This document shows, piece by piece, positions 25,606 through 35,556 of a stretch of 64,000 nt of DNA. The stretch is from NCBI GenBank assembly GCA_050748485.1, contig JBOGPP010000002.1, positions 1-64,000 on the forward strand. The letters run 5' to 3'. Source of the stretch: TH5896 sp050748485 (GTDB lineage Archaea > Thermoproteota > Nitrososphaeria > Nitrososphaerales > Nitrososphaeraceae). The stretch's first letter is position 1. Each line of letters starts with the position of its first letter. The translations under genes were made by a program, and so were the position numbers. The notes beneath the pieces were generated by a model. It worked only from the letters and a program-made list of their open reading frames with translations, was not told the DNA's origin and searched no databases.

Positions 25606-26096
25606 CTACTTTGAAGGATTAATCAGGGGGTATCCATATATATTGTCACAGAGGCATCAAGTTGAATGAAGTTAAATAGCATGAAATAGTAGCGGTCTTC
25701 TTGACAGTCATTTTCCGATTTTGAATTAATACTCAAGAATTCTGATTATTTGCAAGATGAATTGTTGGGTCCGATCACTTTATACTATTGAGCTATGAGC
25801 GTCAATGAATGGCTGGAATAATGTCAGAATGGGCTCTAATGCATAAAATAGCTCTAAAAAGACCCGGCTTCTGATCTGTCTCTCATTACCCCACAAATAT
25901 TAAAGACTTGGGCCTGCGATTTTATATGTGTTAATCTTGTTAGATATGATTAGTTCCCAAGACGTACTTTAAGCCATTGATTCATTCGATCAAAGGAATC
26001 TCAATTTTTCTATTAGTTGTCCAAAAGAAAGAAGAAACGTCCGGTAGCTATTTGTTATTCGACTCTACCATGCGGCGGCTTGGTCAACGGCATCAC
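25606..26096. other. about 500-base region without supported gene
   Basis: No ORF with a credible start and promoter was found. There is a 21-codon frame at 25810 preceded by a weak TATA, which I do not accept. AT-rich throughout; no repeat or hairpin of note. Confidence 0.5.
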
Positions 26097-26107
26097 ATTA
26101 TTATAAC
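26097..26107 (+). promoter_or_regulatory. TATA box of the 153-aa gene
   Basis: 'attattataac' is centred about 26 bases upstream of ATG 26129, the usual position for a leaderless archaeal mRNA. Confidence 0.5.
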
Positions 26108-26128
26108 GAACTAATAGCAATTTCTAAC

Positions 26129-26590
26129 ATGCGAATTAGGTATTGGCGACTTACAGTAGAAGACTTATCTTTGGCGACTTATCCTTCAGAAAGGGTAAAC
26201 CATTGGGAAATTAAATGCTTACAAGGAGGGTACGAGCATTTCGGAGTCTACTGGTTTAGATATGGGACACCTTATGACAAGGAGCCAGTTCATGGTTTGG
26301 CTATTTATTATAATGACATTGCACAGAACAAAGTAGATGAGTTGACTGGAATGTTGCACAGCAGCTTCGGAGGAGAAATCTTGCGGCGCCAGGCCAGAGT
26401 GTTCCTGAATGGTTCGAAGGAATTCGCGGATCCTCGTGAATTAGCAAAGTTAGCTAGCGATATTAGTGCTCGATTCAAAGGCCCGGTTGAAATTACCTTA
26501 GAATTCGAAGAAATATCTGAGGACGATAGGCAAGAGAATCTCATCAACCTCCCTCCCTCTAAGCTATTGGAGATCCCAGGAATTAATTAA
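26129..26590 (+). CDS. hypothetical protein, 153 aa
   Basis: Not recognised. The product is soluble, with 'MRIRYWRLTVEDLSLATYPS' at the start, a Trp/Tyr-rich segment, and a C-terminal helix with 'LAKLASDISARFKGPVEITL'. A TATA box is at the expected distance from ATG 26129. It is followed on the same strand by the pentapeptide-repeat gene. Function unknown. Confidence 0.6.
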   Translation: MRIRYWRLTVEDLSLATYPSERVNHWEIKCLQGGYEHFGVYWFRYGTPYDKEPVHGLAIYYNDIAQNKVDELTGMLHSSFGGEILRRQARVFLNGSKEFADPRELAKLASDISARFKGPVEITLEFEEISEDDRQENLINLPPSKLLEIPGIN

Positions 26591-26709
26591 CGAAATGCAC
26601 AACTCATTATGTCTATACCTTGCTTTCTTACTCCAATGTGAAATCTCATTCTTTGATAACAACTGTAAAACTGGTCTGGGACGCTTATTGGAGACAATAT
26701 CTGTTGCAT

Positions 26710-27204
26710 ATGTCCTCTGACATTCAAGGTATTATTACGACTTTCCTGAGGAACAAGAGAATTAGTGAATTCAATGAATGGCGATTGAAAAATTTGACAC
26801 TAAAACTCAACCTAGATGGAATCGATTTATCCGCTCTTGATTTGTCAGGTGTTTTATTGAATGGAGCATCATGCGTTGGCAGTAATTTCTGTAAGACCAA
26901 CTTAAGTCGAGCTAATCTTGTGCAATCAGATTTATCAATGACCAACTTCGAGAATTCAAATCTAAATTCCGCCTTGGTGATGTATTCTGATTTAAGCAGG
27001 TGTAACTTGTCTCGAGCAGATTTAACAGGGACAAATTTGATGTGGTCAAATTTGAGTCATTCTGATCTCTCTTACTGCATTATTGCGAACACGATTCTTG
27101 TGGAATCGAATCTGTCACAAGCCAACTTCACAGGTGTCGACATGTCTACCGCATTTCTAAAATATGCCAAAAGGGATAACAATTTAAAAAATGTGGCGGT
27201 GTAG
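26710..27204 (+). CDS. pentapeptide-repeat protein
   Basis: About 164 residues with a right-handed quadrilateral beta-helix formed by A(D/N)LXX repeats ('DLSGVLLNG', 'NLSRANLVQSDLSMTNFENS', 'NLSRADLTGTNLMWSNLSHS'). Around 20 repeat units run from residue 45 to 150. The frame is open from a TTG at 26620, but ATG 26710 gives a typical N-terminal cap ('SDIQGIITTFLRNKRISEFN') and I prefer it. Such proteins can mimic DNA or act as scaffolds; no specific target is visible. Confidence 0.85.
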   Translation: MSSDIQGIITTFLRNKRISEFNEWRLKNLTLKLNLDGIDLSALDLSGVLLNGASCVGSNFCKTNLSRANLVQSDLSMTNFENSNLNSALVMYSDLSRCNLSRADLTGTNLMWSNLSHSDLSYCIIANTILVESNLSQANFTGVDMSTAFLKYAKRDNNLKNVAV

Positions 27205-27262
27205 ATCTTATAATGAGGTTGTATTCTTCTTGAGTCCGAATCTAGTTTATTCATGTGTGTTA

Positions 27263-27709
27263 TTATACTACAGGTTTCCCACTTATGTGGACAAGACTTT
27301 TAACCGCATGAATTTCCTTCCTTGATCTAACTATTAAGTTGCATATTCTTCCAATTTCAAGGTGATCCGGGACTGGCATACCGTTATCTATTTCTACTAT
27401 CGAGGGTGAGAGGTGCTTGCCCGTAATGCCTTGACCGAGGAATAATAACCCTGTGTATTGCTCAATGTATTGCTCAATTAATTGATTAGTGATGATGGGT
27501 TCTGAGTCGGTTGCTGTTCGAAATATTCGTGAAAATTACGATTTTATTGCAAAACGTTCCTAATTCCCGAGATCCTATTTTAGGGCAAGGATAAAAAATC
27601 GGCCTAAAGTGTTACAAATTTGTCACCCTAAATTACTGTTCATTGTGATATTTCTCAAATAGGTAACAAACTGTGAGAGTTCATGATCCTGACCTTTGAC
27701 AAACAACAT
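27263..27709 (-). pseudogene. decayed gene, unknown family
   Basis: On the minus strand ATG 27709 opens a short frame (about 28 codons, 'MLFVKGQDHELSQFVTYLRN') that stops early. About 100 bases later another frame runs from 27535 to 27263 for 90 codons, ending at 'SLVHISGKPVV', with protein-like composition but no ATG/GTG/TTG near its start. This looks like one gene interrupted by stops and frameshifts. In the second part a 12-base block (27455-27466) is duplicated in tandem at 27467-27478, repeating four codons (Ile-Glu-Gln-Tyr). The family is not recognised. The alternative is two unrelated small ORFs. Confidence 0.45.
27455..27478 (+). repeat. 12-bp perfect tandem duplication
   Basis: 'gtattgctcaat' occurs twice in direct succession, inside the decayed gene. 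In the minus-strand reading frame it duplicates four codons, so it keeps the frame. Confidence 0.85.
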
Positions 27710-27731
27710 TGAATCTTGACATTATCTATTG

Positions 27732-28601
27732 TTAGCGAAAGTTTTGCTTGCTGATTCCAAACATCTTGCATGCTTTAAGTGCAAGTGAAGTTTCTCTGAC
27801 ATGGTGAGTCCTCAATATGTTCGCACCACCGAGTGAGCATTTTAGTTCCGAGACGAGGGCAGGAATTAACCTATCATTAAGCTGCAATTTGAAGAGTTCT
27901 CCTAAAAAGGATTTACCAGAAACACCAATTGAGATAGGCTTAGCGAGATATTGAAGTTTATCTAAATTCTTTATTATCTCTTGGTCACGAACATACCAGG
28001 GCAAATTTGTCATCCTAGTACTGAAGTCATTTGTAACTTCCCTTCTAAAGAAGCCAATTGATGGATCGACTATGATTTTGCTATCAGCTATTCCTGCTTT
28101 TTTGGCTAAATCCAGACTTTCACGTAAAGCCCTAAGAGTGGAAGATAGAGTTCCAGAAATGCGAACTTTGCTATATGCTCCAACTATAACCGGAATTCCA
28201 TAACCGGAGATAATACCAGCCATATTCTTATCATACTTTAACCCTGTTACGTCGTTAACGAGTGAAGCACCTCTTTTTATTGCCTCTCTAGCGACTTCTG
28301 CTCTTGGTGTATCAACAGATATAGGCAAAGTGCAGCATCTTTTAACTAGAGTAACTGCTTCCGATACTCGCTTTGCTTCCTCCATAGCTGAAATGTACGT
28401 CCTCAAGTATGGAGCTGTGGACATTCCACCGATATCAATGAGGCTTGCACCGTTGGCCTCCATACCCTTCACAGTCTTTTCAATATCATATTTGGACGTT
28501 TGTACTGATCCTTTGTAAAAGGATTCAGGGCTTACATTGAGTACGCCCATTATCCTAGTAGATGATCTTTTATTAATATGCAGAGTATTGATGACAACCA
28601 A
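27732..28601 (-). CDS. folP: dihydropteroate synthase family protein
   Basis: TIM-barrel enzyme that joins a pterin to an aminobenzoate-type acceptor in folate or tetrahydromethanopterin synthesis. The signatures 'IMGVLNVSPESF' (residues 17-28) and 'GASLIDIGGMSTAP' near residue 51 are present, together with 'PISVDTPRAEVAREA' and 'SLVNDVTG'. The last part, 'PISIGVSGKSFLG' followed by 'GANILRTHHVRET', is normal for the fold. Whether it makes folate or an H4MPT precursor cannot be decided. It lies upstream of the decayed gene. Confidence 0.87.
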   Translation of the reverse strand: MVVINTLHINKRSSTRIMGVLNVSPESFYKGSVQTSKYDIEKTVKGMEANGASLIDIGGMSTAPYLRTYISAMEEAKRVSEAVTLVKRCCTLPISVDTPRAEVAREAIKRGASLVNDVTGLKYDKNMAGIISGYGIPVIVGAYSKVRISGTLSSTLRALRESLDLAKKAGIADSKIIVDPSIGFFRREVTNDFSTRMTNLPWYVRDQEIIKNLDKLQYLAKPISIGVSGKSFLGELFKLQLNDRLIPALVSELKCSLGGANILRTHHVRETSLALKACKMFGISKQNFR

Positions 28602-28823
28602 AGTATCATTCCCGTAGAATCATTCAAGTAACCCAAATTTCTCTCTTTAGTAATAGGCAAAAAGGATTTCACCTATTTCCATTCCACATGTCTGAAGACC
28701 AAGTCCTGGCTATCAAGATCCAATGAACCATACACAGGAGTATCTATCTGTAACTGATTTTGTCTTTGAATACTTTTATATCCTCTAACACTTCGAACTA
28801 GTTCTATTCGGGGATAATCGAGC

Positions 28824-31496
28824 ATGGCTAGAACATTGGACAAAACACATACATTGCTCTCTTATATTGAAGGAAGTTTAAAGAATGTGGCTATAGTCAC
28901 GGGCGAAGACAAATTCAATGGGTTTATCTTTTCCCTACTAAATCCTCCAGTCCCTTTGGGAGGAAATGTCGTATCCCTTGATATATACGTCGATGAGGTG
29001 CCTTATCCAAAGAAATCTATTTTCGTAGCAACTACAGAAGACATGGTGAATGCGGCGTCAATTTCAGAAAATCGTCCACTTCCGTTTAGACCCTTCCAGA
29101 GTGCTAGATTTCTTGTTATGAGTAAAGAAGGTTTGTCGCAAGGGAAAAAACATAAGATCGTCATCTTGAGTAAACTAGAAGGTTTCGAGCAAATACTTAT
29201 CCCCTTTACATTCATTGATTATGTTGGTGAACAAAGAGACAAAATACTAATCCCCTCAAACATATTGGAAGATCTCATATATGATACCGATAATGAAGAT
29301 ACCATCTTCAAAAATTTCACATCCCCTCTTATTCTTTCTGGAAAGAAGGCATATATTGTTTGTTCTTCCAATGGGTCCGTTTCTGCAAATTGGACATGGA
29401 TGGGAGCCAGGTATGACAATGGAGGTTTGTACGTGCCCCCCGTACGAGCATTTGGTAGAATTATTGTAGAGCTTTCTATTGAAGATCAAGTAAGAAAGAG
29501 GCTTCCTAACTTTGTTGCCTCCTCAAGACATGAAAAAGGCATCCTATCAACAAGACACGAGTTGGCAGGGCTTCAAGTGAAAAGAAAATTGTTTGTCCCA
29601 ACTGAACGAAAAGGATTCGTGACAATTCTTGAATTGATTGACAGAAGTATAGATCTACCAAGATTGAGTCCTAGAAAGAGATCTCTTAAGGCAAAGCGTA
29701 AGGTACGCATTCATTTTATTATAGATGGGAATATTACCAGCTATGGGCTAGCAGCCATCTCCCAGAGCAATTCTTCTAGATTCATCGAGAGCGAAAATTG
29801 TCTGCAAGTTCAGACTGCGGCGAGGAAAGGAATCGCCCATTACTTTGGAACTATTGGCATTGCTCCTAAAGAATTGAAACCCTCTAGAATTTTAGTTGAT
29901 ACATTCGATAATGATTTAGAACTATCATATGACATCGAAATTCCTGCCGGTGGAACAAGTGAAATCGCTTTAGTCGCTTCAGGAAGTTTTAACAATTCTA
30001 AAGAATGCCTTGATGAATTTCTGACTATTAGAGATAACTATAAGTTACATTTGCTAGACACCCAACACCATTTCGACTCTGTTTCATCAAATACTCTAGA
30101 TATACAGCCAAATTCTAAGCAAAACCCGACGATCGTAAAAATTGTTAAAGCTTTTGAGAAAGCAAAAACAGGTATGGAGTATCTCAAAGCAGAATACGAC
30201 GAGCTTGGTCCGGGAATCTGTGCGGGGTTGCCTAGATTTCCAAACTATTGGGCTAGGGATACAGGTTGGTCATTAAAAGGCTATCTCTCACTAGGCGATT
30301 ATGAATTTGTATTGTCTGTTTTGGAGAATTTCTTAAAACATCAGGCTAGGAGAACAACAAAAACTACAATTAAAGGTGAGCTACCTATGATTATTAGCGG
30401 AAAAGCATTTCTCCATAATACGACGTATGGATCGGCTGATTCTACATTTCTTTTTCCTTGGAGTATCAGAGAATATGTGTATTCAACTGGAAACATTAGT
30501 TACCTTAAGAAAAGGTGGAAAAATATAGTTGATCTGATTAACTGCGGGTTCAGTAAAGACGTTGACGGTGATGGCTTGATTGAACATGGTTTCACCGGTG
30601 TGGCAGAAAAACTACCTATCCAGGATTCTACTTGGATGGATCACATAGATAGAAGGAAAAGTGCCAATGATGTGCAGGCTCTCTTCTATGAAAGTTTGCA
30701 TATTGGTATCGATCTGGCAAAAATCATGGATGATAAATTCCATCTCAAAAGGTGGGAAAAGGGCGCACTTAACTTAAAGCAAAAGATAGGGTCAGAATAT
30801 TGGGACAACAAAGAGGGGTTTTATTTTGATACCATACGAAGAAACGGTACCAAAGATGCAAGTATAAGACCGAACGCACTTGTCATGTTATTGGCTGGAG
30901 TTACGGACGTAAGAAGTCATGCTGAATCTGTGCTTAGAAGGATTGAAAAAAGCGACATTACTACACCATGGGGGGTAAGAACACTTAGCTCTCTTGATCC
31001 AAAATATCACCCAAGTCTCTATCATGACGGTGCAATTTGGCCTCTTGTCACCGGTTGGGCGGCCACTGTTGAGACAAAATTCGGACGTAAGGAACAAGCG
31101 CTGTACTATATCGAATCCATGGCGGAGCGGATACTGTCTGAAAATGGGATGTTCGCGGAGACCTATAGAGGGGATAGGCCAGAACCATTCAACTCGTGTA
31201 TTTTACAAGCATGGTCGGTGGCAATGTACGTATACGCTGTCCGCGAGCTATTTCTGGGAATGCATATCAATTTAATTGATAACCAAATAATCTTTGATCC
31301 CCAGGTCCCAGATTCTATAAGAAACAATTCAGTACCTATACACTTTCAACACAAATTCTACATCGGGGGGTCGCCACAAGATTCCGAGATTATCCTTGAT
31401 CCATATCGTGAGACGGTGAAAGTGTTATTTAGGAATTTACCAAATCAAGAGGTTTTTCGTCCAGAAATTACGAGCAATACTTACTCAATTATATGA
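28824..31496 (+). CDS. glycogen-debranching-type glucosidase (GDE C-terminal family)
   Basis: 890-residue enzyme. The N-terminal 400 residues are beta-rich and include 'ISFRKR'-type charged loops; the C-terminal 450 residues form an (alpha/alpha)6 barrel of the amylo-1,6-glucosidase/GH-type, with 'GLPRFPNYWARDTGWSLKGY' and 'KDVDGDGLIEHGF' and 'RPNALVMLLAG', then 'YHDGAIWPLVTGWAA'. Acidic residues in 'ARDTGW' and in 'DSTWMDH' are catalytic candidates. The expected role is hydrolysis of alpha-1,6 branches of a glucan. The start is ATG 28824. No glycogen synthase gene is near. Confidence 0.82.
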   Translation: MARTLDKTHTLLSYIEGSLKNVAIVTGEDKFNGFIFSLLNPPVPLGGNVVSLDIYVDEVPYPKKSIFVATTEDMVNAASISENRPLPFRPFQSARFLVMSKEGLSQGKKHKIVILSKLEGFEQILIPFTFIDYVGEQRDKILIPSNILEDLIYDTDNEDTIFKNFTSPLILSGKKAYIVCSSNGSVSANWTWMGARYDNGGLYVPPVRAFGRIIVELSIEDQVRKRLPNFVASSRHEKGILSTRHELAGLQVKRKLFVPTERKGFVTILELIDRSIDLPRLSPRKRSLKAKRKVRIHFIIDGNITSYGLAAISQSNSSRFIESENCLQVQTAARKGIAHYFGTIGIAPKELKPSRILVDTFDNDLELSYDIEIPAGGTSEIALVASGSFNNSKECLDEFLTIRDNYKLHLLDTQHHFDSVSSNTLDIQPNSKQNPTIVKIVKAFEKAKTGMEYLKAEYDELGPGICAGLPRFPNYWARDTGWSLKGYLSLGDYEFVLSVLENFLKHQARRTTKTTIKGELPMIISGKAFLHNTTYGSADSTFLFPWSIREYVYSTGNISYLKKRWKNIVDLINCGFSKDVDGDGLIEHGFTGVAEKLPIQDSTWMDHIDRRKSANDVQALFYESLHIGIDLAKIMDDKFHLKRWEKGALNLKQKIGSEYWDNKEGFYFDTIRRNGTKDASIRPNALVMLLAGVTDVRSHAESVLRRIEKSDITTPWGVRTLSSLDPKYHPSLYHDGAIWPLVTGWAATVETKFGRKEQALYYIESMAERILSENGMFAETYRGDRPEPFNSCILQAWSVAMYVYAVRELFLGMHINLIDNQIIFDPQVPDSIRNNSVPIHFQHKFYIGGSPQDSEIILDPYRETVKVLFRNLPNQEVFRPEITSNTYSII

Positions 31497-31560
31497 GCCA
31501 TTAGCATTTGACAAGAACTTCATTTTGCGCATATGAAAAGGAAAAAGTCATGCTCCTCTA

Positions 31561-31971
31561 CTACACCCGTCGTCCTCTTCTACCACCAGGCTTTCTAGTA
31601 GTATCATGGGGAATAGGTGTTACGTCATCTATTCTTCCGATTCGGAAACCTGCTCTTGCTAAAGCTCTAATTGCCGCCTGCGCCCCCGGACCCGGAATCC
31701 TCGGTCCCACTCCACCCACGGCCCTTACCCTAATATGGAGAGCGTTAATCCCTTTTGTTTTGGCCATATCGGCCGCGGCCACCGCAGACTTCATCGCGGC
31801 ATAGGGTGATGATTCATATCGATCAGCAGTAACATGTCTACCGCCAGAACTGAACGAGATCGTTTCAGCCCCACTAAGATCCGTAATATGCACTAAAGTA
31901 TTATTATAACTACTGAAAATGTGTGCAACGCCCCATTTATGCTGGACTATTTCATTAGTTTGATCGCTCAT
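31561..31971 (-). CDS. rps11: ribosomal protein S11
   Basis: Small-subunit platform protein of 136 residues. Signatures: 'WGVAHIFSSYNNTLVHITDL', 'SSGGRHVTADRYESSPYAAM', 'RVRAVGGVGPRIPGPGAQAA' and the basic tail 'PGGRRGRRV'. In most archaea S11 sits in the S13-S4-S11-rpoD cluster; here it stands alone between ThiL and the debranching enzyme. Confidence 0.96.
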   Translation of the reverse strand: MSDQTNEIVQHKWGVAHIFSSYNNTLVHITDLSGAETISFSSGGRHVTADRYESSPYAAMKSAVAAADMAKTKGINALHIRVRAVGGVGPRIPGPGAQAAIRALARAGFRIGRIDDVTPIPHDTTRKPGGRRGRRV

Positions 31972-32133
31972 CGTTCGGAAGATATCGTTTAGCAGTTCTA
32001 TATGAATGTAGTGTGTCGGATCTTGTATCTGAATTGGTTTTGATTTACTTGCTTCACTTTTTCCTGGCGCTTAGCATTAAACAATAATAAAATTCGCTAA
32101 GGACGAATCAACTTCCAAATTCGACACTCTATT

Positions 32134-32169
32134 AGGTAAAGGAGCCGACCTCCTACCTTAGTTAGGTAG
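32134..32169 (-). promoter_or_regulatory. overlapping alternative hairpins before S11
   Basis: An 11-base arm (32134-32144) can pair with 32150-32158, while 32153-32157 can instead pair with 32165-32169. The two stems share bases, so they are mutually exclusive. They lie between the ThiL 3' end and the S11 start (both minus strand). They could be the ThiL terminator or part of an S11 leader; the stems are short. Confidence 0.3.
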
Positions 32170-32209
32170 ATACATCACCTTAATTTATTATATCTTGATT
32201 GAACTGATC

Positions 32210-33193
32210 TCATAAATCCGAATAGCCTCTGTTCTCTAATTCCTTCGGAATATCACCATACCTATTTAAGAAGACCTTTCCAGATCCCTTCGATACCTTC
32301 CCAATTTCAATTAATTTCAGCCTTTCGGATGCTGCTTTCTGTCGTGCCCTCCTCAACCGTCCTAATGGAATTGTTCCCACAATTTCGAATTCCTCACCTC
32401 CATACATTACCAATTCCTCACTGCCGATCCTATTATCCGTGGCGAACTCAGCTATCCCAGGAGCTATGGGAATTCTTTCAACCTGAAAATCTACGTTGCT
32501 CCTGATCGCTAGTCGATACAAAGAACTGGCAAGCCCATCACTAGAATCAATAGATGACGAGAGATATTTCCTAAGATGTATCCCAAATTTTAGTCTTGGT
32601 TTAGGAACCATCACGGAGGAAGTAAATTTGGCTTTGATCCGCCTTTTCGCCCTTGCATTGTTTAATACTATCATAAGACCAGCTGCAGTTTGTCCGAAAA
32701 CTCCTGAAGTAACAATTATGTCTCCGGGTTTTGCTCCGCTCTGAGCTGGTATTGCAGAAATTGGAAGGTTAGAATAACCAAACATCGAACAGTCTATAGT
32801 AAATTCGTTGCTATGATTAGTATCGCCACCTATGAAATTAATTCTAAACTCTTTGGAGGCCCTTTTGAATCCATGAGTCAACTCTTTGATAGTGTGTAAC
32901 GAGATTGATCTGGGAAGTCCTAGCGAAAGCATGCACGCTGACGGTACTAGGCCTTTCGCTGCGAAATCGCTTACACACGATACTATACTTTTTCTTGCGA
33001 CTTGCCATGGGCTCATAGCTGGAGGAATGTCAGTACTTCCAACTAGCATATCGCACTTTAGGGCCAGTAGTCGAGGTCGGTTTGCCTTACCCAAATCGAT
33101 GAGCGCCACGTCGTCTAGGGGGAAGGGCTGCCTGTGAAGACGAAGCTGGGCGGATAGAATATTAATAATCTGCTGTTCCCTTGATTCTCTCAT
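32210..33193 (-). CDS. thiL: thiamine-monophosphate kinase
   Basis: Phosphorylates thiamine monophosphate to thiamine diphosphate. AIRS/PurM-like fold, 327 residues. Visible features: 'PLDDVALIDLG' (metal-binding Asp), 'ALKCDMLVGSTDIPPAMSPW', 'SCVSDFAAKGLVPSACMLSL', 'INFIGGDTNHSNEF' and 'SIDSSDGLASSLYRLAI'. The start ATG 33193 lies 32 bases inside the end of the upstream phosphohexomutase gene, so the two are translationally coupled. Confidence 0.92.
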   Translation of the reverse strand: MRESREQQIINILSAQLRLHRQPFPLDDVALIDLGKANRPRLLALKCDMLVGSTDIPPAMSPWQVARKSIVSCVSDFAAKGLVPSACMLSLGLPRSISLHTIKELTHGFKRASKEFRINFIGGDTNHSNEFTIDCSMFGYSNLPISAIPAQSGAKPGDIIVTSGVFGQTAAGLMIVLNNARAKRRIKAKFTSSVMVPKPRLKFGIHLRKYLSSSIDSSDGLASSLYRLAIRSNVDFQVERIPIAPGIAEFATDNRIGSEELVMYGGEEFEIVGTIPLGRLRRARQKAASERLKLIEIGKVSKGSGKVFLNRYGDIPKELENRGYSDL

Positions 33194-34490
33194 TGATGGC
33201 GAGTACCCTGGCCTTTACGAACTCAAACAAATCATGGGTTTTGTTTCTGGTCGACTCCACTGAAATCCTTAGAATATCCTCCGTATTTGATGGTCTTACT
33301 AGAATCCATGAATTCTCGTCTAACAATGCCTTTACACCATCGTCGAGGATGGTTTCAGTAGCGATCTTTCGCAGAGGCTCAACTAATTCGTCGACAATCT
33401 TGAATTTCGCTGAATTGGTGACATAAACCTTAGATCTTTGCTGCTTGTAAGTTCGAATGAAGCGAAGATATTCTTCTTGTTTTTCTTCCTCTAAGCTCGA
33501 GATCAAGGCACTTGCTAACAATCCGTCTCTACACATATTAAAATCCGGAGATATATAGCCAGCGCTGCTACCTTCGCCTCCTGCATCAGCCCCTGTCTCT
33601 ATCATCTTATTAACAACATTTGCCTCTCCTACTTTAGAGTACACGACCTCGCCCCCAAAATATTTAATAAGTTTCTCTAGAGCGAGACTAGTGTCCAAAC
33701 TCACTACAAATTTCCGGGCACCTTGTTCGATTGCTGCACCAACACACAGTAACAGTGTCGCGTCTGGCTCCATTTTTCTACCGTATCTATCTACTACAAC
33801 TACTCTGTCTCCATCCAAGTCAAAAGCAAATCCGAGCGCCAATCCATTCTTCGTTACCAACGAACCTAGCTCATTTAAGTCTTCAACTGTTGGATCGGTT
33901 CCTCTTGAGGATATCCCGTACGTATCATTAATTCCTAAATATCCATGGCCTAATTCATGAAATAAAGTGTTTATGTATCCAGAAGCGGCGCCACCACCTG
34001 GATCTAGTCCTACCCTTTTTTTATGGGAATGATCTCTGTTAGATATAAAGTTCAAAGCGTCATCCACATATGAAGAAGTAATTTGAAATACTGACCCTGG
34101 TTTGCATGGCAGATACTCTTTAACTGCAAGTATACCTTCTAGGTCTTGCTCAGATATTCCTTTCCCATTCAAGATGAATTTCAGCCCATTCCATTCTATA
34201 GGATTATGTGAAGCTGTTATCATTATTCCTCCTTTATTTCTCCTTGCTTCCCTGAATGCGATAGGAGTGGGAGCAATATCAAGATAAAATACTTCGACTC
34301 CTTGCTCCAACAACGCGGCCAACGTTACAAATGCTAAGATTTGACCTGATGGTCGTGTATCCCTCGAGACAATACAAGAATCTTTGCTTTTTATTAATGT
34401 CGCTGCAAAAGATCCCGTGAGTCTACTTACATCGGAAGATCGCAGATCCCTTCCATATTGGCCTCTGATTCCTGAAATGGATACTTTCAT
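33162..34490 (-). CDS. phosphoglucomutase/phosphomannomutase family protein
   Basis: Alpha-D-phosphohexomutase, 442 residues, interconverting 1- and 6-phosphates of glucose, mannose or glucosamine. The phosphoserine loop is 'TASHNPIEWNG' (near residue 92), the metal loop 'DLDGDRVVV' (near 218), the sugar-binding loop 'GEGSSAG' (near 305) and the phosphate loop 'RPSNTEDILRI' near 400. The start 'MKVSISGIRGQYG' is the family start. It leads the ThiL gene in a two-gene operon. Sugar specificity is not decided. Confidence 0.9.
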   Translation of the reverse strand: MKVSISGIRGQYGRDLRSSDVSRLTGSFAATLIKSKDSCIVSRDTRPSGQILAFVTLAALLEQGVEVFYLDIAPTPIAFREARRNKGGIMITASHNPIEWNGLKFILNGKGISEQDLEGILAVKEYLPCKPGSVFQITSSYVDDALNFISNRDHSHKKRVGLDPGGGAASGYINTLFHELGHGYLGINDTYGISSRGTDPTVEDLNELGSLVTKNGLALGFAFDLDGDRVVVVDRYGRKMEPDATLLLCVGAAIEQGARKFVVSLDTSLALEKLIKYFGGEVVYSKVGEANVVNKMIETGADAGGEGSSAGYISPDFNMCRDGLLASALISSLEEEKQEEYLRFIRTYKQQRSKVYVTNSAKFKIVDELVEPLRKIATETILDDGVKALLDENSWILVRPSNTEDILRISVESTRNKTHDLFEFVKARVLAINERIKGTADY

Positions 34491-34595
34491 GATAGAGCTT
34501 TATCTTTCAACTATTTATTCGTGTTCCAGTGATCAGTTCGTCACAGTTTATAGAGGTGAAGGATTAAATTAAAATGTTCTTGTCATAAATATAGT

Positions 34596-34668
34596 GCCCT
34601 AGTAGCTCAGCTGGCAGAGCGAGGGTTTCGTAAACCCTAGGCCATGGGTTCAAATCCCATCTAGGGCT
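34596..34668 (+). tRNA. tRNA-Thr (anticodon CGT)
   Basis: Acceptor GCCCTAG/CTAGGGC, anticodon stem AGGGT/ACCCT with loop TTCGTAA (anticodon CGT), T-arm ATGGG-TTCAAAT-CCCAT. All stems are complete and no intron is present. Confidence 0.95.
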
Positions 34669-35556
34669 CTCATCTCTTAGGATACTCAGTTAATTTTTCT
34701 ACCTCTCGTGATGGTTACGATAAGTGAAATATTCTAATTTTTGTCAATTCTTTGATCTCATTGAGAATGATCCAATGAACAATGAAATTATACGCATACG
34801 CCCTCATCTCTTTAATTTGATCTATAGAAGCCTACTTTCAGCAGCATCCCATCGAACTCTACCTCTAGTCGAAATTTAGTGATGACGGTTTTTTATGAGT
34901 GAAGGGGCATATTCCCCAATATTACCCTACGCGAAAACATATTCATTCCCATTAGTTGGAGTCGTTCCATGTGGCTGAGTCTCATATAGGGATTACTTAG
35001 TCTGAAGATGTCGTTATCTCCTGTCGGAAATGTCGGGAATCTTTTTCGGCAGAATCCCCACAGATATATTGGGCTTACTTTTAGTATTTTGGAGGCCAGG
35101 AACTTAACTGTAAATCGGATAAACCGATATCTGCTTGGTATCCTTTGAAATACACCTATGGGTTCTCTTTTCAGTAATACAAGATTAGTTCAGTGCACCC
35201 TCTTCTGTTACCTTTGTAGGTATATTAGGCTTGACCTAGTATCATTAATTTGAGAGTTAAAAATAAGTTCCTTCCTTCATTTATATAATTCGGACATACA
35301 GATTCGAAGCATAAATATGACACAAGGCGATACTAATTTTTACTTATCATGCCCAACCATCGTACATTGACCGTTTCCGAATTTATGCTACGTCTTCTTC
35401 TTGCATTCACAGGTTCCCCTGCCGTTAAAGAATAACGTCACGAACAACACTCTGATCGAAATTCCACTGACAAACGATATTAATGTATTACATCTGTTAT
35501 GGAATACATCGCTTCTCGGTAAAGGTTAAATCTAGTTCATTGATTACTGAGACTGT
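34669..35556. other. about 890-base region without supported gene
   Basis: No gene with convincing start and promoter. Two short frames, 27 codons near 34895 and 46 codons at 35008-35148 ('SLSPVGNVGNLFRQNPHRYI' region), have protein-like wording but no TATA at proper distance; they could be debris. No structured RNA was recognised. The TTG start of topoisomerase VI B follows. Confidence 0.5.

Noticed and set aside
25810..25875. 21-codon frame with a weak TATA upstream
   Set aside because: Too short and no supporting feature.
35008..35148. 46-codon plus frame before top6B
   Set aside because: Protein-like wording but no TATA at a suitable distance and no known homologue in memory; possible debris only.
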